DNA of 64,000 nt from JAIVJG01 sp964236735 (GTDB taxonomy: Bacteria > Acidobacteriota > Blastocatellia > Pyrinomonadales > Pyrinomonadaceae): the NCBI GenBank assembly GCA_964236735.1, contig CAXSFM010000015.1:1-64000 (forward strand), written 5' to 3'. This document shows positions 1 through 9,039 of the stretch, piece by piece; the stretch's first letter is position 1; every line of letters starts with the position of its first letter. Both the position numbers and the translations under genes were made by a program. The notes under the pieces were generated by a model. The model saw only the letters and a program-made list of their open reading frames with translations. It ran no database searches and was not told where the DNA came from.

Positions 1-50
1 GTTCCATCTCAGTAGTTTAGCGCCTCTCAAATTGTGCTTAACTACTCTAG

Positions 51-266
51 CCCCTCATCTATTATCACTACCGTCATGAGCATTTCGGCGTGAAGGCGGA
101 TGAGGCTATCGTGTCCCTTGGCGATAACTGGGGGCGTTTCAAGAAAACGCTATCTCTGATGGGCGGTGTTCAAGGTGATAAAGAAGATTCGGGTGAATCC
201 CTGAGTCTGGCCGACTTTTCGCCGCACCGGAGAGACGTTGAGATCGAGGAGCAAATCAATCAATGA
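51..266 (+). pseudogene. C-terminal fragment of an unknown protein
   Basis: An open frame runs from just after a TAG at 48-50 to a TGA at 264-266 and encodes about 71 residues (contains HYRHEHFGVKADE and GRFKKTLSLMGG). It has no ATG start. Its stop overlaps the next start codon as ATGA, the usual sign of translational coupling, so it was probably the last part of the first gene of this operon. Either the frame is interrupted close to position 50, or the real gene enters from outside the window after a frameshift. Family not recognised. Confidence 0.45.
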
Positions 267-1828
267 ACGATGATAATGTGCCCGCCGGAGTCGGTGCGCT
301 TGCCGAGGATGGCGTGGCGGAAAGCGATGAGAGAAAAGTTTTCACGGAGATCGTAGCTCTCATCAAGGCCAATCAAGGCGTGAAGAACTGGCCGCCTCCT
401 CTTGTGAAGGAAGCCGAAGCTTTGCTCACGAAAGCACTCGCTGGCGACTCTGCACGATTAGAGGAGATGAGCTGCCTCATCGGCCTGGCTCAAGAGTTAC
501 CAGTCGGCGCAGTCGAAGCTGCAGTCGCCGGAAGTTGGCCTTCTCTCAGTCAGGAGTTAAAAGAGAAGATGGTTTCCGAACTGCTCAAATATAATTCGAA
601 GAGGGGGCTGCCCAGACAGGTTGCCGTCGCCGAGAAGATCGCGCGTGTGGATCAGCAAGCGGCGGCTCGCATTCTCTACTCGTTTGTTACCGGCGGCAAG
701 ACCGTGCGGAGTGAAAGCGCCCAAACGAAGTTATCAGATGAGAAGAGAGGAATGCTGCAAAATCGTTTTCTCTTATCAGAAGAAGCATGGGTCTTCTTCG
801 ACGTGCCTGATGAACAGGTAATGAAGGTACTGTTGGTTGCCTTTATCGAGACGGCGACGCATCCGCAGGCCACCCGTAACAAAACAGGCAACCGCTCGCT
901 GTACGACTTCGCGAGATGGGCTGTCTCCGTGCAGCAACGCCTTGAATTTGACGAAGCGTTAAGACAGGAGATCAGGGGTCGGATCAGAGCGCTCGCGAAT
1001 GAGCTACCGGAAATGTGGAAAAAAGAGATTCACACCCTTGTTAATGATCTCGCCGACGAAGACGTGGCACCGCTTGCCCAGGTCATCACACAAGTCGAGC
1101 ATCACTCCTCCGACGACGCGAATCACGGCAGCATGACATCTGACGCTCAGAAGCATTCGCGCAACCCGACAGAGATAGCCGCAACGTCTTCCCCAACGCA
1201 GATGACTACGCCGCCATCGCCCCCACTCCTGAAAGAACGGCTGCCGGACGATGCGGAACCGGCGAGCGCGCTGGTCATATCGTTGCGGGAAGGAATAACG
1301 CGGCGGCGCACGCTGATTGATTCGCTTCAGGAAGAAACATATGCACGGCAGGAGAGTTTAACTCTGGCGGAGCGTCTCGCTGCTTCCCTCGCCCGGTTGG
1401 AGCGCGACAAAGTCGCTCTAGAATCGGAGTTGGAAACGGCGCGGAAACAGATGCGAGGATTGCAGTCCGAGAACGAAGCGCAGCAAGCCAAACTCTCCTT
1501 AATGCAGGGGGAGATTGATAAAGTCCGTGCCGTTGCTGAATCGCGCGGCGAGCAACTGGAAACAGTGTGCAGGGATTTGGAGCGCGAGCGCACGGAGCGT
1601 GCAAACGAGCGGCGCGAACTCGAAGAGGATGCAGGGAGGATGGTCGAGGTCAAGCTCAACGGTTTCAAGTGGAAGCTGGGACAGTCGTTGCGCCCCGTCT
1701 TCGATAATAAGCGGAGCACAGACGATCAGGAGCCAAGCCCGCGCCTCGCTGAGTTTTTACGGCACTGGTTCGACGAATTGGAAGCTCACCTCACCACTGC
1801 CGGTGTGAAACTCGGACAGGACACCTGA
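263..1828 (+). CDS. Coiled-coil protein of the helicase/Hsp70 defence operon
   Basis: A 521-residue protein of unrecognised family. The first ~280 residues look globular and helical. A low-complexity Ser/Thr/Pro linker follows (about 285-330, includes TPPSPPLLKERLP), then a strongly charged heptad-rich coiled coil (about 345-470), then a short C-terminal domain. There is no signal peptide or membrane segment. The start is set by ATGA overlap with the upstream fragment, and the stop overlaps the Hsp70-like gene by one base (TGATG), so these genes are almost certainly cotranslated. A scaffold or GrpE-like partner for the next protein is possible, but that is inference from position and coiled coil only. 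Confidence 0.75.
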   Translation: MNDDNVPAGVGALAEDGVAESDERKVFTEIVALIKANQGVKNWPPPLVKEAEALLTKALAGDSARLEEMSCLIGLAQELPVGAVEAAVAGSWPSLSQELKEKMVSELLKYNSKRGLPRQVAVAEKIARVDQQAAARILYSFVTGGKTVRSESAQTKLSDEKRGMLQNRFLLSEEAWVFFDVPDEQVMKVLLVAFIETATHPQATRNKTGNRSLYDFARWAVSVQQRLEFDEALRQEIRGRIRALANELPEMWKKEIHTLVNDLADEDVAPLAQVITQVEHHSSDDANHGSMTSDAQKHSRNPTEIAATSSPTQMTTPPSPPLLKERLPDDAEPASALVISLREGITRRRTLIDSLQEETYARQESLTLAERLAASLARLERDKVALESELETARKQMRGLQSENEAQQAKLSLMQGEIDKVRAVAESRGEQLETVCRDLERERTERANERRELEEDAGRMVEVKLNGFKWKLGQSLRPVFDNKRSTDDQEPSPRLAEFLRHWFDELEAHLTTAGVKLGQDT

Positions 1829-3282
1829 TGGCAAAATTTTTCGGCATAGACTTCGGCACGACAAACAGCGCGGTCGTGCAATACGACACGCAGGCCACGC
1901 TCAACCCGTTCAAACATATCGGCGACGGCGATGAACCGTTACCGATGCCTTCCGTCGTCGCGGTAGATAACCTGACGCAAGAGGTGCGGGTCGGACGCGA
2001 GGTTAAGAATAGGCTCATCAAACTGCGCGAAGGCGGCAGGCACCTTGTCATTGAGTCAGTCAAAAGTCTGCTCGACGCGGATGAGGTCTGGTCAACCCCG
2101 GCGAACGTCTGGCGTCCCGAAGACATCGCCGCTAGACTTTTCACTTCGCTGTCGGGAAAAGCGCAATCGGATGTGGGCGCACCTATCCGCAAGGCGGTGG
2201 TCGCCATCCCGGTCGGGATGTCACCAGCCAAGCGAGCCACGCTGCGGAGGGCAGCGCGAACAGCAGGCATCGAAATAATCTCATTCATCTCAGAGCCGAC
2301 GGCGGCCTTCATCGCACACTCCGCACAGCTTCGACATTGTCGCTACGTGGTAGTCTTCGACTGGGGCGGCGGAACATTAGACGTGTCGGTCATTGAGGCT
2401 CTCGGCGGCTGCATTGTCGAGCGACATACAGAAGGTTCATCCCGCGCGGGAGATTTCATTGATCTCGTTTTCGCACGCTGGCTTCACACACAGATAGCCG
2501 AACATCACGGTCTGCGCCTGCCCTTCGAGGCTGTTGCACCGGACGAGCGACACATCCTGATAACGGAGGCCGAAAGAGCCAAACGGCATTTGCAGTCGGA
2601 AGGCAACGATCAAGCAACCATCAAGCTCGGACGCTATGCCGGACTCACGCTCGTCGAACAATCCCTGACGGCGGACGTGTTCGACGAACTGATCGCCGGA
2701 ATCGTCTCCGACGCCCTCGACCTGCTCATTCAAAGCGTGGCGCAGGCGCGCATCTCACAACATGAGATCGGGAAGCTGATCGTGGTCGGCGGCACAAGCA
2801 AACTCTCGCTGTTAAAGAGCGAACTGCGTCGCCGCTGGCCGCAACCTAACATCATCTTTCCAGACAACGCCGATTGGGACATCGCGCGCGGCGCGGCTTG
2901 GCTAGCCGCCTATCCTGGACGACATCGAACGGCTGAAGGCGTCGGCCTCGTGCTGGCCGATGAGGAGTACCATGACATCTTCCATACGGGAACCGACTCC
3001 GAGGCAGCTAAGGTGAAGCTTCACTTCGGACTGGTCGAAGACGCAGCAACAGCAACATTCAACTTTGCGGCGCGCAACGGCGGCGACCCGCGCCCGTCGC
3101 GACTTGGGGAGCTGCACGTTGAGAGTTTCGGCTTTCGAGATGAGCTTATAGAACTCGACTGCCGGATCACCCCTGACCTCGTCTTTGAAGCTGAGGCTCT
3201 GAGTAACGCCAAGCCTCGCTCTTCCGCCAAATTCTCTTACGACAAGCTCAGATGGATGTACGAGATGCCTGAACAACATTGA
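1828..3282 (+). CDS. Hsp70/DnaK-like ATPase
   Basis: Actin/Hsp70-fold ATPase of 484 residues. Phosphate-1 motif GIDFGTTNSAVV is at residues 6-17, SEPTAA at 155-160, phosphate-2 motif FDWGGGTLDVS at 177-187, and adenosine motif VGGTSKL at 320-326. DnaK is about 640 residues; here only ~120 residues follow the ATPase core, so the substrate-binding region is short and lacks a recognisable lid or the acidic DnaK tail. This is not the housekeeping chaperone: no grpE or dnaJ is nearby, and the gene is embedded between a coiled-coil gene and a zinc-ribbon gene in a helicase operon. It probably acts as a nucleotide-driven switch or assembly factor for the neighbouring proteins (inference). Confidence 0.85.
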   Translation: MAKFFGIDFGTTNSAVVQYDTQATLNPFKHIGDGDEPLPMPSVVAVDNLTQEVRVGREVKNRLIKLREGGRHLVIESVKSLLDADEVWSTPANVWRPEDIAARLFTSLSGKAQSDVGAPIRKAVVAIPVGMSPAKRATLRRAARTAGIEIISFISEPTAAFIAHSAQLRHCRYVVVFDWGGGTLDVSVIEALGGCIVERHTEGSSRAGDFIDLVFARWLHTQIAEHHGLRLPFEAVAPDERHILITEAERAKRHLQSEGNDQATIKLGRYAGLTLVEQSLTADVFDELIAGIVSDALDLLIQSVAQARISQHEIGKLIVVGGTSKLSLLKSELRRRWPQPNIIFPDNADWDIARGAAWLAAYPGRHRTAEGVGLVLADEEYHDIFHTGTDSEAAKVKLHFGLVEDAATATFNFAARNGGDPRPSRLGELHVESFGFRDELIELDCRITPDLVFEAEALSNAKPRSSAKFSYDKLRWMYEMPEQH

Positions 3283-3296
3283 AAAGCGAATCCGCC

Positions 3297-3866
3297 ATGA
3301 AATCAAACCTCACGCTCAGGTCTAATGTTTACCTGCGCCAGCCCGATACACCGCTCACCGGCGACGCGGCCTTTATCAAGCAGGTTCGTGGTATCGAGGC
3401 AGTGCATCAACTCCTTGGAATGCTCGGCGTGCCGCCGGACAAACGCAGGCCCGACGACGCGGAAATCATCAGACTGGGGCGTTCCGGCAAGCTCACACGC
3501 GGGCAGTTCAATACCCTCCGATGGAACATCCGTTGCACGGAATGCAACTGCCTCCCGTCGGGACTGACTTTTCAAGGAGTAGTCGCTTTTCGTTGCGATG
3601 TTCCTGAGTGCGCCGAGAACCGAACGCCGGTCAAATCAATACTCGTTCCCGATCAAATCATCGGACGAGTGCGACAGAGTTTGAGTTTAACGAAGGCGCT
3701 GGACCGTGCGATCACGCAATGCCGTGGAGTGCCACCCGAAGTCAAACTATCGCCACCGTATTCGAGAGTAACGGTGCGCGTCAGCCCGACCGCCGACTGG
3801 CTTTACACGGAAGAAGACCTATCCGCTTTCTTAACTTTTGCCCTGTCGCACGACAGACAATGGTGA
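3297..3866 (+). CDS. Small zinc-ribbon-like protein
   Basis: About 189 residues. The frame can also start at TTG 3279, which overlaps the previous stop, but ATG 3297 is the better start codon. A CTEC pair followed by CDVPEC (about 30 residues later) forms a plausible four-cysteine zinc ribbon in the middle of the protein. The rest has no recognised domain. It lies between the Hsp70-like gene and the large helicase with almost no spacing, so it is part of the same unit. It may be a nucleic-acid-binding or adaptor subunit; function unknown. Confidence 0.7.
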   Translation: MKSNLTLRSNVYLRQPDTPLTGDAAFIKQVRGIEAVHQLLGMLGVPPDKRRPDDAEIIRLGRSGKLTRGQFNTLRWNIRCTECNCLPSGLTFQGVVAFRCDVPECAENRTPVKSILVPDQIIGRVRQSLSLTKALDRAITQCRGVPPEVKLSPPYSRVTVRVSPTADWLYTEEDLSAFLTFALSHDRQW

Positions 3867-3870
3867 GCTT

Positions 3871-6800
3871 ATGAGTGAAATCAAGTTCCATGAATTTTCC
3901 AGCCAACTGGTTGAAACATATCGCCGCTATCTCTTCACCACTAATCTCATCTCCGATTCGGAGCCTGAACTGCGTCAGGAACTTTGGGATAAACTTAGCC
4001 AGCGCGACATCTTCGCACTTAGACCGCTCGTCACGAGCATCCCGGCTTACAAGCAATCCTTTCCAGGGGCTGACCTGATCGGGCGCACTGCTCCTCCGAT
4101 GCTCGCGCCATCGCTCCGAAAATTAGCCCCGCAAGAGTTCGACCTGAACCGTCCGCTCTACGAGCATCAGGTGGAGGCTCTCGAAATAACGCAGCAGGGA
4201 CGCAACCTGATCGTGGCGACCGGCACGGGCAGCGGCAAGACGGAGTGCTTTCTGCTGCCTATTCTCGACGACGCTGCGCGCCACAAGGACGACGGAGTAC
4301 GCGCCGTCATTATCTACCCGATGAACGCCTTGGCGAACGACCAACTCGACCGGCTCCGACGACTCCTGTCCGACCTTCCAGATATCACGTTCGGACGTTA
4401 CACAGGGGACACGCCTCGCAACCGGCAGGATGTCTCCGATGAAGTGAAAGGTAAAATCGCCGCCAACGAAAGATATACACGCGATGAAATCAGGGAGCGC
4501 CCACCGCACATCCTACTCACCAACTTCGCGATGCTCGAATATCTGCTCTTGCGCCCTGATGATGCCGATATCTTCCGCCAGCAATCGTTACGCTTCGTCG
4601 TCCTCGACGAGGCGCACACGTATAACGGGGCGCAGGGCATAGACGTTTCGCTTCTGATGCGGCGGCTTCGTCAGACTTATCAACACAATAATCTTCAGTT
4701 CATCCTGACGAGCGCGACCTTAGCGGATGGCGACACTCCAGCGGCGCGCGAGCGCATCGCCCGCTTCGGCGCTTCGATTTCCGGCGCAACTTTCGAGCCG
4801 GCAGACGTTATCTTCGGCAGCACCGTTCACGGGTTCGATGAACAATGTCGCGAGGTGGAACTCGCAGACATCGCGAGGGCCGTTCCAGACGAAGATGCGC
4901 TGGCGCGCTGGCTGTTGGCGCTGGACGATTCGGCGGAACTGCGCTTAATGATTGAAGCATCCGGCCTGCTCGACAAGCCCATCTCACATGAGACGACCGC
5001 GCCGCACGCATTGCTCAATCAACTGTTTCGTGATTGGCTTCCGCTACGAAAGATTCACACGGCAGTCAGCGAGAATCCACACGACTTGAGCCATCTCTCG
5101 CAACTGCTGTGGGGCGAAGAGAGCCGGCGCGCTTCACTCGCGTTAGAGTGGTTGCTGATCATGGCTTCGCACGCACGCCAACATGAAGAATCCGCGCCGC
5201 TCCTGCCCGCCCGCTTCCACTTCTTTTTTCGCGGCCTCAACGGCGCATCCATTTGCCTCAGCCCGCAGTGCGACGCGCGTTCGGCGCATCCGCAAACATT
5301 TTGGAGTCGCGTCTATCTTGAGAGCCGCGTGCTCTGCGACTTGCCGTGTGAGAGCCGCCTTCTGCCGCTCTCAACCTGCTTCCAATGCGGGATGCCCGCC
5401 GTCACGGTCTGGGTTTCCCAAGATGGAAAGTGGCAGCCGCTTCCGCCCTCGGACAAGCCCGATGAACCTGAGCGGCGGCTTTCTTTGACGTGGGACACTT
5501 CGCTTGCCGAAGCTGTCGAAGAGGAAGAAGAAGCGAGCGAGACGGAAGAAAGCGACGTCGTCGAACTATGTCTTTCATGCGGGCAGTTCGGTGAGAACCG
5601 GCTTTTGTTTGACTGCTGCCCTAGCCCGGCTCGCGTGCGGATGCGTAACCTGACTCCGAAGGGCGGCGAGTTGAAGCAATGCCCGCGTTGCGGCACGAGC
5701 GCACGGCCTTATCCGAGCGTGCTCCGCGACTTTCGGAGCGGCGAAGATGCGGCGACCGCCGTGCTGACCGAACAGGTCATGCGGAACTTACCGGAAGACT
5801 CGAAGCGTGCAGACTTTCTTCCAGCACGCGGGCGGCGCGTCCTCGCCTTTTCCGACAGCCGCCAGCGAGCGGCGTTCTTTGCTCCATACCTGAAACGCAC
5901 TACCGCCGAAACCGAATACGCGAAGCCTCTCTACGATGCGTTGCTCCTTGAAGAAAAGAGCAGCGATGATGATCCGGTGATGCTGGAGGATGTGGCGAAG
6001 CGATTCAAGAAAGAAGCGCTCAAACGCAAGCTTGTGCTCATCAAGTCTTACGACCGCGAGCGCGACGTGGTGAGTTACGAGATCAAGCCGACGCGGCAAC
6101 TTCTTCCCGCCGACGAAAAGAACCTCCAGCGCCAGGCTTACATCTCGCTGCTTCAACACTTCTGCGCTTCTCCACGCCAGCGTCAGAACATGCCCGGCAT
6201 GGGACTCGCGGCGTCGGAAATCTACCTGACGGCTGGCGACCGCGAAGACATTCCATCGCAACTGCCGGAAGCTTTTAACAAAGGCGAGCGCGAAGGGTTC
6301 GATCTGATTCAGCAACTGCTGCAAATTTTCCTGATGCGACGCGCACTGAGCATTGACGACGAAAGCATCTCGCTTGAGGACATCGGGGCAGGCCCTAAAT
6401 ACGCGACATTTCATTACACCTTTAACGACCGCGCTGCCGGGCGGCAACGCTATCGCTGGAATCCGTATGCGGCGGGAAAACGTAATCGGAGAACAGTGCC
6501 GTCGAGTTTCACGGCATCGGTCGTCGGAAAGTTTTTCGGGCTGAACGTGCAGGAGGACGGTAAGGAGATTGACGGGTTGTTAGAGAAGATTTGGGAATGT
6601 TTGCGTCAGACGACTCTCTTCCCGACGGCCTTCGGCGGCGAGTATCAAGTGGCTGCCGCCAAGATCGTGCTGACTACGCAGAAGCCCTGGTACAGGTGCG
6701 AAGCCTGCGGGCGGCTCTCCGTTTTCAACATCTCCAACAGATGCGTCGCGCCGGGTTGCGAGGGAGCCTTGCACGAGTTAGCAGCAGGCGATATGGAGCG

Positions 6801-9033
6801 ACGCTTTGCCAACCATCACTATCGTCACAGGCTGCTCAACGCCGAGCCTTTGGCGCTCGAAGTCGCGGAGCACACCGCTCAACTGACGAACACGCAGGGG
6901 CAAATCTATCAGGACAAATTCATCAAGGGCGAGATCAACGTCCTCAGCAGTTCGACCACGTTCGAGATGGGCGTTGACGTCGGCCAACTCAAGGCCGTCA
7001 TCCTCCGCAACGTGCCCCCGTCGGCGAGCAATTACATTCAGCGCGCAGGCCGCGCCGGGCGACGACGCGATGGCGCAGCCTATGCCGTCACCTACGCCCG
7101 CTCGCTCCCGCACGATCAGTTTTACTATCACAACCCCGAAGCAATCGTGCGCGGCAAAGTGCCCGTGCCGTTAATTAATCTCAAGAACCGGCGGCTCGCG
7201 CAGAGGCACGTCAACTCGTTCCTGCTGGGACGCTTCCTGCGCGAAATTGCGCCCGGCGAAAAGATTAACAACGTGGCCGACTTCTTCCTCGCGCCGGACG
7301 GGACACCTGCGCCCGCTGCGCGCTTTCGTAATTTCATTGAGAGCAATCGGGGCGCGCTCCTCGAAGCGTTGAGTCATGTGATCCCAGCGGAGACGGAACT
7401 CAGTCCCGCAGAGTGTCTCCAGGCGTCAGCCGATGCTTTGGATTCGGTCGGTGAAGAAAAAGTGGACGCGCCGCTCGAATCCTTCCGGCAGCAACTCGGC
7501 GAACTCCGCGAACGTCGGGCGCAGGCGGACACATCGGAGTTGCGTAAAATCTTGAACGCGGAAGACTCGCTCGAACGGTTGATTAAACAACTCAAGAACG
7601 AGCGCATCATAGATTTTCTCTCCGGCGCGCACTGGCTTCCCAGTTACGCTTTTCCGCAGGACACGATCCGCCTCTTGGTACGACAAAAAGACTGGTCGCA
7701 GAAGATGCGGTTGGAGCGCGACCGCGATGTAGGCATCTCCGAGTACGCGCCCGGAGCGGAGATTATCGCCGACGGGCGGCTCCTCAAAAGTCGTGGCGTG
7801 CTGCGTCCTAATCAGGGCTTCGATGTGCGGCAGTATAGCTACTGTCGCAACTGCCGGAGGCTCGTGACGAAGCTTGAGAACGAGGCGATGGAGCGCGTCT
7901 GCGAGTGTGGGCTAACCTCGCAACCACGTAATTACATCAAGCCCGAAGGCTTCCAGACTCTCTACTCCGATGAAGTGGTCGAGCCGAATCTCTACCGCGT
8001 TCGCCCGCCGTCTAACAGTGAACTTTTTCTCGTCAGTGGTGCGCGCCCGGAAGATTTTCGCGCGCATGAGTTAGTCGCAGGCGTCACCTACGGCTACCGT
8101 CGGGACGGCAAATTGTTCCGCGCCAATCCCGGCTTCTGCTTTCAGCAATTCCGCCTGTGCAAGACCTGCGGCGTCAGTTTCGATGACAAAAAGAAACCGA
8201 TGCGCCCACACCAGACGCCCTGGGGCACGAACTGTTTCGGCGCTGTCTTTCGCACGCATCTCGCGCATGAGTTTGAGACCGACACTTTGCAACTGCGTTT
8301 CGACGAGGCCGTGTTGAAGACGCCCGATGTCACGGAGCAGGACTTCTGGCTTTCTTTCCAGACCGCATTCGTTTCGGCGGCGGCTGAGACACTGGCAATC
8401 CCGCGCGCCGACCTCGACGTAACGTACCAGTCGCAATCGAGCGCCAGTCGCGAAGGCGAGATGATTATCTACGACCGCGTGCCGGGCGGGGCCGGATATG
8501 TCCGGCGCATCATCGAGAATTTGCCGCAGATATTGGAACGCACGCTCAACCGCACGCGCGCTTGCGATAATCCGCTCTGCGACCTCGAAGGAAGTTGCTA
8601 TACCTGTCTGCGGAGTTATGGCAATCAGTTTTACTGGGATCGCCTGAAGCGTCGCAGAGTCTCCGAGTGGCTCCAGACCTTTATTGGCGCGCCGAAGTTA
8701 GATGCCGGGACCACGACGCGCGCGAGCCTGCCCGACGAAGCCGCGAGCCGGGTAGCCGAATTGCGGGCTTACTGTGACGCTCGTTGCCAGCCTCTGTTGG
8801 AGTTCTGTGTCGAACGTGGATTGTCGCTGCCTGCGGTGGGCTTCGAGCTTGAAGATTCGCGCGGAGCGGTGGCGGGTGATGCCGAACTTGCCTGGCCGGA
8901 GAGAAAGCTCGCGGTGTTCCTGCCGGAACAGGCTGCATCCATTCAGCCGTTCAAGGAGGCTGGCTGGTCCGTCTATCTGCTCGAAGAGTTGACGTCACGG
9001 ATGGAAGTTCTGGCCGCTCAACTCAAGAGGTAA
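3871..9033 (+). CDS. Giant DEAH helicase with DUF1998-type C-terminus
   Basis: Superfamily 2 helicase of 1720 residues (ATG 3871, 4 bases after the previous stop; an upstream in-frame ATG at 3838 overlaps that gene). Walker A ATGTGSGKTE is near residue 116, DEAH at 246-249, TSATL near 281, and motif VI QRAGRAGRR near 1057. Between the RecA lobes is a very long insert with several CxxC pairs (CFQCG, CLSCG, CPRCG). The C-terminal part carries the cysteine cluster CDNPLCDLEGSCYTCLRS (about 1566-1583) preceded by YDRVPGGAGYV, the pattern of MrfA/YprA-type and DUF1998 helicases. MrfA-like enzymes are about 750 residues; this size is closer to DruE of Druantia, and DUF1998 also marks DrmB of DISARM. 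A role in DNA unwinding or translocation for defence is likely; the exact system is unassigned. Confidence 0.85.
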   Translation: MSEIKFHEFSSQLVETYRRYLFTTNLISDSEPELRQELWDKLSQRDIFALRPLVTSIPAYKQSFPGADLIGRTAPPMLAPSLRKLAPQEFDLNRPLYEHQVEALEITQQGRNLIVATGTGSGKTECFLLPILDDAARHKDDGVRAVIIYPMNALANDQLDRLRRLLSDLPDITFGRYTGDTPRNRQDVSDEVKGKIAANERYTRDEIRERPPHILLTNFAMLEYLLLRPDDADIFRQQSLRFVVLDEAHTYNGAQGIDVSLLMRRLRQTYQHNNLQFILTSATLADGDTPAARERIARFGASISGATFEPADVIFGSTVHGFDEQCREVELADIARAVPDEDALARWLLALDDSAELRLMIEASGLLDKPISHETTAPHALLNQLFRDWLPLRKIHTAVSENPHDLSHLSQLLWGEESRRASLALEWLLIMASHARQHEESAPLLPARFHFFFRGLNGASICLSPQCDARSAHPQTFWSRVYLESRVLCDLPCESRLLPLSTCFQCGMPAVTVWVSQDGKWQPLPPSDKPDEPERRLSLTWDTSLAEAVEEEEEASETEESDVVELCLSCGQFGENRLLFDCCPSPARVRMRNLTPKGGELKQCPRCGTSARPYPSVLRDFRSGEDAATAVLTEQVMRNLPEDSKRADFLPARGRRVLAFSDSRQRAAFFAPYLKRTTAETEYAKPLYDALLLEEKSSDDDPVMLEDVAKRFKKEALKRKLVLIKSYDRERDVVSYEIKPTRQLLPADEKNLQRQAYISLLQHFCASPRQRQNMPGMGLAASEIYLTAGDREDIPSQLPEAFNKGEREGFDLIQQLLQIFLMRRALSIDDESISLEDIGAGPKYATFHYTFNDRAAGRQRYRWNPYAAGKRNRRTVPSSFTASVVGKFFGLNVQEDGKEIDGLLEKIWECLRQTTLFPTAFGGEYQVAAAKIVLTTQKPWYRCEACGRLSVFNISNRCVAPGCEGALHELAAGDMERRFANHHYRHRLLNAEPLALEVAEHTAQLTNTQGQIYQDKFIKGEINVLSSSTTFEMGVDVGQLKAVILRNVPPSASNYIQRAGRAGRRRDGAAYAVTYARSLPHDQFYYHNPEAIVRGKVPVPLINLKNRRLAQRHVNSFLLGRFLREIAPGEKINNVADFFLAPDGTPAPAARFRNFIESNRGALLEALSHVIPAETELSPAECLQASADALDSVGEEKVDAPLESFRQQLGELRERRAQADTSELRKILNAEDSLERLIKQLKNERIIDFLSGAHWLPSYAFPQDTIRLLVRQKDWSQKMRLERDRDVGISEYAPGAEIIADGRLLKSRGVLRPNQGFDVRQYSYCRNCRRLVTKLENEAMERVCECGLTSQPRNYIKPEGFQTLYSDEVVEPNLYRVRPPSNSELFLVSGARPEDFRAHELVAGVTYGYRRDGKLFRANPGFCFQQFRLCKTCGVSFDDKKKPMRPHQTPWGTNCFGAVFRTHLAHEFETDTLQLRFDEAVLKTPDVTEQDFWLSFQTAFVSAAAETLAIPRADLDVTYQSQSSASREGEMIIYDRVPGGAGYVRRIIENLPQILERTLNRTRACDNPLCDLEGSCYTCLRSYGNQFYWDRLKRRRVSEWLQTFIGAPKLDAGTTTRASLPDEAASRVAELRAYCDARCQPLLEFCVERGLSLPAVGFELEDSRGAVAGDAELAWPERKLAVFLPEQAASIQPFKEAGWSVYLLEELTSRMEVLAAQLKR

Positions 9034-9039
9034 ATAATC

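Noticed and set aside
1828..3282. Calling the Hsp70-like gene dnaK
   Set aside because: It lacks a normal substrate-binding domain, the DnaK tail and grpE/dnaJ neighbours, and lies in a helicase operon.
3871..9033. Naming the operon DISARM or Druantia
   Set aside because: No PLD nuclease, DISARM methylase pair or other Druantia genes are visible; only the DUF1998-type helicase is shared.
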